From contig CADCRB010000208.1 of the NCBI GenBank assembly GCA_902803745.1, positions 1 to 5,248 on the forward strand: a stretch of DNA of 5,248 bases, in the 5' to 3' direction. The notes beneath the pieces are model-generated. The model had not been told where the DNA came from, made no database searches, and was given only the letters and a program-made list of their open reading frames with translations. The stretch comes from an uncultured Lachnospiraceae bacterium (GTDB lineage Bacteria; Bacillota; Clostridia; Lachnospirales; Lachnospiraceae). Position numbers and translations under genes: made by a program. How positions within the stretch are numbered: the first letter of the stretch is position 1; each line of letters starts with the position of its first letter. Of the stretch, positions 1 to 4,198 are shown piece by piece.

Positions 1-39
1 GGTATAGCGGACGGAGTGGATTCTTTTTTGAATTAGAAC

Positions 40-819
40 ATGAAACTGTTATTTTTTGATATAGACGGAACCATATGGGATTGGAAGAACAATATCCCGG
101 AGAGCACAAAAGAAGCAATAAGAAGAACGAGGGACAGAGGCAATCTGGTTTTCCTAAACTCCGGACGCAGCCGGGGATATATTCAAAATAAAGAGCTGCT
201 GGGCATAGGCTTTGACGGTATCATATCCGGATGCGGCACGCTGATCGAGTATGAGGGCGAGACAATATATGCTTCTGAAATACCGCGGGATCAGGCATTG
301 AGGATAGTTGAGGGTGTAAGAAGGCATGGCTGGAAGCCTGTGCTCGAAGGTCGGGATTATCTCTATATGGATGATGATGAATTCCGAGATGACTGGTATG
401 GCCAGAAACTGAAAAGGGAGCTTGGGAGCAGATTAAAGCCGATAAAGACAACCTGGGGGGAATGGAAGATTCAAAAACTGTCCTGTAATACCATGGATGC
501 GAAGACAGAGGATTGCATCGAAGAGTTTGGAGAGGAATTTGATTTTATCCTGCATGAGCTTCCGGTATGTGAGCTGGTGCCCAGACCGCACAGCAAGGGC
601 TCTGGTATAAGATTTATGTGCGAGAAACTGGGTGTGGGAGCGGAGGATACCTTTGCTTTCGGAGACAGCGTGAACGACAGGGAGATGCTGGTCGCAGCGG
701 GAACTTCGATCGTGATGGGGAATGGATCAGACAGAGCAAAGTCTATGGCTGATTATGTTACAGACCCTCTGGAGCAGGACGGAATCTGGAATGCCTGCCG
801 TCATTTTGATCTGATATAG
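40..819 (+). CDS. Cof-type HAD-superfamily (subfamily IIB) phosphatase
   Basis: Complete 259-residue protein with all four HAD motifs visible: motif I DIDGT (residues 7-11; D7 is the likely nucleophile and D9 the acid/base), motif II serine in NSGRS (S41), motif III lysine in HSKGSGI (K186), and motif IV FGDSVNDREML with Mg-binding D209 and D213. The segment between motifs II and III (about 85-180) fits a C2B-type cap, which places it in the Cof/YbjI-like group. These are Mg-dependent cytoplasmic phosphatases acting on sugar phosphates, nucleotides or flavin precursors; the substrate cannot be read from sequence. The length matches the family. The start is fixed by an in-frame TAG at 34-36 directly upstream, and motif I lies the usual few residues from the N-terminus. 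No strong Shine-Dalgarno is visible in the 39 bases before it, so it may be weakly translated or coupled to a gene outside the window. It converges with the regulator at 826-1191, with 6 bp between stops. Confidence 0.92.
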   Translation: MKLLFFDIDGTIWDWKNNIPESTKEAIRRTRDRGNLVFLNSGRSRGYIQNKELLGIGFDGIISGCGTLIEYEGETIYASEIPRDQALRIVEGVRRHGWKPVLEGRDYLYMDDDEFRDDWYGQKLKRELGSRLKPIKTTWGEWKIQKLSCNTMDAKTEDCIEEFGEEFDFILHELPVCELVPRPHSKGSGIRFMCEKLGVGAEDTFAFGDSVNDREMLVAAGTSIVMGNGSDRAKSMADYVTDPLEQDGIWNACRHFDLI

Positions 820-829
820 GTAGTATCAG
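811..829. other. Small inverted repeat across two convergent stop codons
   Basis: CTGATA (811-816) and TATCAG (824-829) form a 6-bp inverted repeat with a 7-base loop that includes both stop codons and the 6-bp gap. It is the only symmetrical element at this convergent junction. It is short, AT-rich and lacks a clear T-run on either strand, so it is at best a weak bidirectional termination or mRNA 3'-end structure. Confidence 0.3.
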
Positions 830-1191
830 GCTTTCTGATTATATTCTACGATCTTAATAAAGGTCTCTTCCGAGATGTCGTGCTCCATTTTGCAGGCATC
901 TTTTTTTGCGGTCTCCGTGCTCACGCCGAGATTTTCGAGAAAGAGGGTCAGCTCCTTTTCACGGGTATAGATCCTGGTGGCTACTCTCCGTCCTTTGTCA
1001 GTAAGTGTGATCAGGTTTGCATCGTCCACTTCGATGTAGCCGTTTTCCCTGAGCCGCTTCATTGCGATGGAAACACTTGGCTTTGAAAAACCAAGCTCGG
1101 AGGCTATGTCTATGCCCCGGACATTGCCTTTCTGTTCCTTGATCTTAAGTATCGCTTCGAGATAATCTTCTGCTGATTCATGTATATTCAT
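826..1191 (-). CDS. DtxR/MntR-family metal-dependent transcriptional repressor, short form
   Basis: Complete 121-residue protein. Residues about 5-65 form the winged helix (ESAEDYLEAIL opening helix; SELGFSKPSVSIAMKRLRENGYI recognition region; wing ITLTDKGRR). Residues 66-121 form the dimerisation and metal-binding helices. It ends without the SH3/FeoA-like domain of DtxR and IdeR, as in MntR. By hand alignment the metal ligands are mixed: D9 and E12 match MntR D8 and E11, while C100, E103 and H104 (ACKMEH) match DtxR C102, E105 and H106. The histidine at MntR H77/DtxR H79 is replaced by glutamate (E78), and DtxR ancillary ligands E83 and H98 become T82 and K96. Family members bind DNA when loaded with Fe(II) or Mn(II) and repress metal uptake genes; no such gene is in the window. 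A GAAAGG ribosome site lies at 1200-1205, 8 bases before the ATG. It is transcribed divergently from the GH3 gene, so autoregulation through the shared region is plausible but unproven. Confidence 0.9.
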   Translation of the reverse strand: MNIHESAEDYLEAILKIKEQKGNVRGIDIASELGFSKPSVSIAMKRLRENGYIEVDDANLITLTDKGRRVATRIYTREKELTLFLENLGVSTETAKKDACKMEHDISEETFIKIVEYNQKA

Positions 1192-1259
1192 GAAAAAAGC
1201 CTTTCATGTAAATCCTAAAACTAAATCAACTGCCTGTTTTCCTAAGACTTTCCAGATTT

Positions 1260-1294
1260 AGTATATCATATTTGCAGAAAATATGTGTTATACT
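1260..1294. promoter_or_regulatory. Overlapping divergent promoters with a near-palindromic operator candidate
   Basis: On the + strand TATACT (1289-1294) is preceded by TG plus one base (1286-1288), making an extended -10 towards the glucosidase. On the - strand TATACT (1260-1265 as AGTATA) also has TG plus one base in front, towards the DtxR-type gene. Neither has a good -35 hexamer, as is common for extended -10 promoters. With 17-bp spacers the -35 region of each falls beside the -10 of the other, so the two promoters overlap face to back. Between them lies a 19-bp palindrome, CATATTT (1267-1273), GCAGA, AAATATG (1279-1285). Its size and AT-richness suit a dimeric repressor. DtxR-family sites are of similar size, but binding by the neighbouring regulator is inference only. 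Confidence 0.5.
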
Positions 1295-1320
1295 TTACAG
1301 AGAAAGCACGATTTGGTGTT
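1295..1320 (+). repeat. 26-bp direct repeat, copy A
   Basis: Perfect 26-bp match to 1388-1413, beginning TTACAGAGAAAGC and ending GATTTGGTGTT. It starts immediately after the + strand extended -10, so a transcript from that promoter would begin inside it. Its bases 1300-1315 are also the left arm of a strong hairpin. Copies in both orientations within 120 bp suggest a dispersed intergenic repeat family or a leader regulatory element. Confidence 0.9.
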
Positions 1321-1339
1321 TTCAAATCGTAGCTTTCTC
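1300..1339 (+). repeat. 16-bp hairpin at the predicted 5' end of the glucosidase leader
   Basis: Left arm GAGAAAGCACGATTTG (1300-1315), 7-base loop (1316-1322), right arm CAAATCGT (1323-1330) and GCTTTCTC (1332-1339) with A1331 bulged. All 16 pairs are Watson-Crick. No T-run follows, so it is not a normal intrinsic terminator. If transcription starts near 1301 it would cap the mRNA 5' end, which could protect the message or take part in a conformational switch. The loop is too long for a simple DNA operator. Confidence 0.8.
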
Positions 1340-1387
1340 GTATGCGAGGAGCAAGAGGCGAGGTATTTTCGAGCCCATGCTCTACCG

Positions 1388-1413
1388 TTACAGAGAAAGC
1401 ACGATTTGGTGTT
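1388..1413 (+). repeat. 26-bp direct repeat, copy B
   Basis: Exact second copy of 1295-1320. Its bases 1393-1408 (GAGAAAGCACGATTTG) are complementary to the right arm at 1323-1339, so in RNA copy B could pair with that arm in place of copy A. Its 3' part (from 1403) is also the first unit of the 16-bp tandem array that follows. Confidence 0.9.
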
Positions 1414-1466
1414 GTGTAGATTTGGTGTTGTGTAGATTTGGTGTTGTTTCGATTAGGAGTGGTAGA
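1403..1466 (+). repeat. 16-bp-period tandem repeat array in the glucosidase 5' leader
   Basis: Units GATTTGGTGTTGTGTA at 1403-1418 and 1419-1434 are identical. The third at 1435-1450 differs only in its last three bases, and a fourth at 1451-1466 matches at 11 of 16 positions. The shared core GATTTGGTGTT also occurs at 1310-1320. The strand is almost free of C, so this RNA stretch would be largely unpaired. The array ends 11 bases before the AGGGGG ribosome site at 1478-1483. It could be a repeated binding site, or a slippage-prone spacer whose copy number varies between strains. Confidence 0.9.
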
Positions 1467-1488
1467 TTCATACTGACAGGGGGATTCC

Positions 1489-3759
1489 ATGGATTACAAG
1501 AAGATAATCAGCTCTATGACGCTTGAGGAAAAAGCATCTCTTTGTTCCGGCAGGGACTTTTGGCATACCAAGGCAGTGAAGAGTCAGAAAATTCCCGAGA
1601 TCATGGTGAGTGACGGACCTCACGGGCTCAGGAAGCAGCCTAAAAGCCCGGATCATCTGGGAACGTATGAGAGTATAAAGGCAGTATGCTTTCCGGCAGC
1701 CTGCGCTACGGCATCATCATTTGACAGATCACTTCTTCTGAAAATGGGAAAGGCCATCGGGGTCGAGTGTCAGTCGGAGAATATAGCGACTATTTTAGGG
1801 CCTGCAGTTAATATTAAGAGATCGCCGCTGTGCGGAAGGAATTTCGAGTACTTTTCAGAGGATCCTCTTTTAGCCACTGAGCTGGCAGGATCATTTATAA
1901 AAGGGGTGCAGAGTAAGAATGTAGGAACCTCTATCAAGCATTTCACAGCAAATAATCAGGAAACAAGGCGTCTGACCGTCAGTGTAAAGGCGGATGAGAG
2001 AACCATGCGGGAGATATATCTGGCGGCATTTGAGGGAGCGATCAGGAACGCAGCTCCATGGACTGTTATGTGCTCATATAACAGAATAAACGGTCTGCAC
2101 GCATCGGAAAATAAGAAATATCTGACGGATATACTTCGGGATGAATGGGGATATGAGGGAGTGGTCATGAGTGACTGGGGTGCGGTGAACGACCGTGCCA
2201 AGGGACTTGCCGCCGGTCTTGATCTTGAGATGCCGGGCTCATATGGGATAAATGACAGGGAGATAATAGAGGCAGTCCAAAATGGTACCCTGTCAGAGAA
2301 GGTTCTTGATAAGACAGTGGAGCGGATACTCAGATGGATAGACAAATATGAGTCGAAAAAGCAGAAGGATGTAAAATGGGATAAGGATGCCGACCATGAG
2401 CTGGCCGGAAAGATAGAAGAAGAAAGCGCTGTCCTTCTTAAAAACGAGGATGGTATTCTTCCTCTGGATAAGAATGACACTATAGCCGTAATAGGTAAAT
2501 TTGCAAAGGCCCCCAGATTTCAGGGAGGCGGAAGCTCGCATATAAATTCATACAAAGTTACTTCTTTTATGGATGCTGCCAAGGGAAAGGGGCATGACAT
2601 CATATATGCAGATGGCTATGATCCTTCTAAAGAAGAGATCGACAGGACGTTAATAGCCAAAGCGGTCAATGCGGCGAAAAAGAGCGACGTGGCGGTAGTC
2701 TTTGCCGGCCTGCCGGACATATTTGAGTCCGAAGGATACGACCGGCAGAATATGCAGATGCCGGAAAGCCAGAACGTACTCATTTCCGAGATCCTGAAGG
2801 TTCAGCCGAATGTAGTGGTGGTGCTGCATAATGGATCGCCGGTTGAAATGCCTTGGGAAAAAGATGTTAAGGGTATTTTTGAGATGTATCTGGGAGGACA
2901 GAATGTGGGTCTTGCCGAATATGAGCTCCTTTTCGGAAAGGCAAATCCCCGCGGAAGGCTGCCGGAGACCTTCCCCAAAAAGCTTGAGGATAATCCTTCA
3001 TACCTGAACTTTCCCGGGCACATGGACAGTGTTGATTATGCCGAGGGAGTATTTGTAGGCTACCGGTATTACGACTCCAAAAACATGGAGGTGCTTTTTC
3101 CCTTCGGGCATGGACTGTCATATACTACATTTAAGTATTCAAATCTTAAGGTATCAAAGAGAAAGATAAAGGACAGCGATACACTTACCGTTTCCGTGGA
3201 TGTGACGAATATTGGCCGAATGGCTGGCAAGGAGGTCGTGCAGATCTATGTCGCACCGCCTCAGGACGGGATACCCAGACCTGTGCATGAGCTTAAGGCT
3301 TTTGAAAAGGTTTCATTGCGCGCCGGCGAAACGAAAACCGTATCTTTTGATCTGAATAGCAGAGCCTTTGCATACTGGGATAAGGAAATCCATGACTGGT
3401 ATGTGGCGGCCGGTGACTATATGATAGAGGCCGGGTCATCCAGCAGGGATATAAAATATACAAAGAAAATTAATATTGAATCCACGATGAAGAGGATACC
3501 GACTATTACAGAGAATACATGCTTCGGAGATCTGCTTGGTGATCCAAGACTGGCGGATACGCTGAAACCGCTGATAAAATCGTATCTTCACATCGAAAAG
3601 GAAGAAAAATCAAAAGCATCTGTAGCTGATACCGAAAAAATGTATATGGAATGGCTGAGATATACTCCTTTAAGAGGGGTGGTCAACATGGGCGACGGAT
3701 CCTTTGATCATGAGAAGCTGGCAAAGGTGATACAGGCGCTTCAAAATAAGATTAGTTGA
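1489..3759 (+). CDS. Glycoside hydrolase family 3 beta-glucosidase-like enzyme, cytoplasmic
   Basis: Complete 756-residue GH3 enzyme. The (alpha/beta)8 domain (about 1-290) has substrate-site motifs SDGPHG (D42), CGRNFEYFSEDP (R117) and KHF (K150-H151), and the nucleophile in VVMSDWGA (D229). The alpha/beta sandwich domain (about 310-540) carries AVLLKNEDGILPL and the acid/base motif ESEGYDR (E415 most likely). A fibronectin-III-like domain spans about 563-650 (VTNIGRMAGKEVVQIYV). An extra tail of about 95 residues (660-756) includes a DLLGDPR segment and a MGDGS motif. Family enzymes cleave terminal beta-glucosides, and sometimes xylosides or related linkages, with retention; the exact sugar is not decidable here. 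There is no signal peptide, so it acts on imported oligosaccharides. The start is supported by AGGGGG at 1478-1483, 5 bases from the ATG. The long repeat-rich leader suggests regulated expression. The stop codon is 7 bases from a convergent tRNA gene, with no terminator between. Confidence 0.95.
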   Translation: MDYKKIISSMTLEEKASLCSGRDFWHTKAVKSQKIPEIMVSDGPHGLRKQPKSPDHLGTYESIKAVCFPAACATASSFDRSLLLKMGKAIGVECQSENIATILGPAVNIKRSPLCGRNFEYFSEDPLLATELAGSFIKGVQSKNVGTSIKHFTANNQETRRLTVSVKADERTMREIYLAAFEGAIRNAAPWTVMCSYNRINGLHASENKKYLTDILRDEWGYEGVVMSDWGAVNDRAKGLAAGLDLEMPGSYGINDREIIEAVQNGTLSEKVLDKTVERILRWIDKYESKKQKDVKWDKDADHELAGKIEEESAVLLKNEDGILPLDKNDTIAVIGKFAKAPRFQGGGSSHINSYKVTSFMDAAKGKGHDIIYADGYDPSKEEIDRTLIAKAVNAAKKSDVAVVFAGLPDIFESEGYDRQNMQMPESQNVLISEILKVQPNVVVVLHNGSPVEMPWEKDVKGIFEMYLGGQNVGLAEYELLFGKANPRGRLPETFPKKLEDNPSYLNFPGHMDSVDYAEGVFVGYRYYDSKNMEVLFPFGHGLSYTTFKYSNLKVSKRKIKDSDTLTVSVDVTNIGRMAGKEVVQIYVAPPQDGIPRPVHELKAFEKVSLRAGETKTVSFDLNSRAFAYWDKEIHDWYVAAGDYMIEAGSSSRDIKYTKKINIESTMKRIPTITENTCFGDLLGDPRLADTLKPLIKSYLHIEKEEKSKASVADTEKMYMEWLRYTPLRGVVNMGDGSFDHEKLAKVIQALQNKIS

Positions 3760-3766
3760 TCGGGAG

Positions 3767-3848
3767 TGCGCCGAGTGGGACTTGAACCCACACGTCTTTC
3801 GACACAGGAACCTAAATCCTGCTTGTCTGCCAATTCCAACATCGGCGC
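3767..3848 (-). tRNA. tRNA-Leu (anticodon UAG), complete
   Basis: An 82-base class II tRNA folds fully: acceptor GCGCCGA/TCGGCGC, D stem TTG/CAA around GAATTGGCAGA, anticodon stem CAGGA/TCCTG with loop TTTAGGT (anticodon TAG, reading CUA and probably other CUN codons), a long variable arm TGTC-GAAA-GACG typical of tRNA-Leu, T arm GTGGG/CCCAC around TTCAAGT, and discriminator A. CCA is not encoded (CTC follows), so the CCA-adding enzyme must finish it. Its 5' half plus 4 leader bases is duplicated exactly at 4025-4064. Directly upstream is an AT-rich stretch without a convincing -35/-10 pair; the good promoter lies beyond the duplicate at 4077-4105. Transcription therefore probably has to cross the duplicate and the hairpin-rich insert. 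Confidence 0.96.
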
Positions 3849-3852
3849 TTGT
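3813..3852. repeat. 40-bp perfect direct repeat, copy 1 (within the intact tRNA-Leu)
   Basis: Identical to 4025-4064. In the tRNA direction it covers ACAA of the leader, the 5' acceptor strand, the D arm and the anticodon stem, ending after the middle anticodon base (TTTA). It marks one border of the 172-bp insert at 3853-4024. Confidence 0.97.
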
Positions 3853-4024
3853 ATTTTATTTTATTATTTGAAAGCCGATTGCTCCGCTTCGCTTTCGCAA
3901 TCGCTGATCTGTATTCGCAATCCGGGCTGTCGCCCTTCTTGCTCATACAGCTCAGGTTCCCTAATGTCCAATCGGAGCCGTCCGCAAGCGGCCGCTCCGT
4001 TGGCCATTGCGAACACTTTCAATG
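3853..4024. mobile_element. 172-bp hairpin-rich insert between tRNA-Leu half repeats; small element or remnant
   Basis: No credible gene. It contains CGATTGC/GCAATCG (3876-3882/3897-3903); CTGATCTGTAT/ATACAGCTCAG (3904-3914/3945-3955, 10 of 11 pairs) enclosing GGGC-TGTC-GCCC (3924-3935); and a compound GC-rich hairpin 3968-4003 (CCAA, CGGAGC, CCGC paired with GCGG, GCTCCG, TTGG). TTGAAAG (3868-3874) and CTTTCAA (4016-4022) form a 7-bp inverted repeat near its ends. TTCGCAAT occurs three times (3894, 3914, and inverted at 4006-4013). The centre looks more GC-rich than the surrounding intergenic DNA. The dense palindromes resemble REP- or MITE-type repeats. It encodes no recombinase, so mobility would need help in trans; classing it as mobile is inference. 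Confidence 0.45.
3968..4003. repeat. Strong compound GC-rich hairpin
   Basis: Arms CCAA (3968-3971) with TTGG (4000-4003), CGGAGC (3973-3978) with GCTCCG (3994-3999), and CCGC (3982-3985) with GCGG (3988-3991), separated by a small internal loop and a bulged T3972. The structure works on either strand and is the most stable-looking fold in the insert. It lies in the path of transcription from the tRNA promoter. No T-run follows on the - strand, so efficient intrinsic termination is not expected. Confidence 0.75.
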
Positions 4025-4060
4025 TAAATCCTGCTTGTCTGCCAATTCCAACATCGGCGC
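4025..4060 (-). pseudogene. Truncated tRNA-Leu 5' half; probable original gene start
   Basis: The 36 bases match the first 36 bases of the intact tRNA-Leu exactly: 5' acceptor strand, D arm, anticodon 5' stem, and loop to TTTA. The match then stops sharply; what follows does not resemble a tRNA 3' half. A near-consensus promoter ends 16 bases upstream, leaving the short leader normal for a tRNA gene, so this is probably where the ancestral gene began. It cannot form a tRNA by itself. Its acceptor and anticodon strands could compete with the intact 5' half for pairing with the 3' half in a long precursor. The 40-bp repeat including its leader spans 4025-4064. Confidence 0.9.
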
Positions 4061-4076
4061 TTGTCTGCTACCCGAT

Positions 4077-4105
4077 ATGATAACCGCAATGCGCGCGTGT
4101 GTCAA
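4077..4105 (-). promoter_or_regulatory. Near-consensus sigma-70 promoter of tRNA-Leu type
   Basis: Reading the - strand: TTGACA (4105-4100), a 17-bp spacer, TATCAT (4082-4077), then a discriminator containing CGGG. The likely start is near 4069, about 9 bases before the truncated tRNA 5' end at 4060. A perfect -35, one mismatch in the -10 and a GC-containing discriminator are typical of stable-RNA promoters under growth-rate or stringent control. The intact tRNA lies 212 bp further downstream. Confidence 0.8.
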
Positions 4106-4111
4106 AAGGTG

Positions 4112-4140
4112 TTGTAAATAATGGGCTATTAATATAAAAT
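4112..4140 (+). promoter_or_regulatory. Candidate promoter for the phosphofructokinase gene
   Basis: TTGTAA (4112-4117), a 17-bp spacer and TAAAAT (4135-4140) give matches of 4 of 6 and 5 of 6 to consensus. The start would be near 4147, with a leader of about 50 bases to the ATG. It is back to back with the tRNA promoter, the two -35 boxes being 6 bp apart. A second -10-like TATAAG at 4163-4168 lacks a good -35. Confidence 0.45.
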
Positions 4141-4177
4141 GTTTTATTGCGGATCAAAACGCTATAAGACATTTTAT
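4134..4177. repeat. 9-bp inverted repeat in the phosphofructokinase leader
   Basis: ATAAAATGT (4134-4142) and ACATTTTAT (4169-4177) are exact reverse complements separated by 26 bases. The left arm also overlaps a tighter inverted repeat, ATAAAA-TG-TTTTAT (4134-4147), and the candidate -10. It could be an operator pair or leader hairpin, but the AT-richness makes chance likely. Confidence 0.35.
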
Positions 4178-4198
4178 TATATAAAGGAGATCATAAAA

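Noticed and set aside
1214..1261. DtxR/IdeR-type box in the regulator's own leader (CCTAA motifs at 1214 and 1241)
   Set aside because: The motifs do not form a proper palindrome with the expected TTAGG partner; only a loose 20-bp symmetry exists at 1242-1261.
1300..1348. Intrinsic terminator or attenuator at the leader hairpin
   Set aside because: The stem is strong but is followed by GTATGCGAGG with no T-run, so intrinsic termination is not supported.
1403..1466. CRISPR-like array
   Set aside because: The units abut with a 16-bp period and no unique spacers, so it is a simple tandem repeat.
1266..1526. Open frames on both strands through the glucosidase leader, with repeated NRAFSV-like peptide
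   Set aside because: The peptide repeat only reflects the 26-bp DNA repeat. There are no ribosome sites or protein-like composition, and one frame overlaps the start of the GH3 gene.
1956..2480. 174-codon - strand open frame inside the GH3 gene
   Set aside because: Serine- and arginine-rich antisense shadow of a clear GH3 domain, with no family resemblance.
3979..4024. A decayed 3' half of a second tandem tRNA-Leu next to the 5' fragment
   Set aside because: The sequence after the fragment shows no T arm, variable arm or acceptor match. The identity ends abruptly, pointing to a rearrangement junction rather than gradual decay.
3813..4060. Group I intron interrupting the tRNA-Leu anticodon loop
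   Set aside because: The breakpoint is suggestive, but 172 bp is too short, no conserved group I core was seen, and the downstream copy contains the whole tRNA rather than only a 3' exon.
3766..4121. Two overlapping + strand open frames (104 and 90 codons) across the tRNA-Leu region
   Set aside because: They are translations of the antisense of a tRNA and of its duplicate plus palindromic DNA (the GLEPTRLS-type peptide is a familiar tRNA artefact). Neither has a ribosome binding site.
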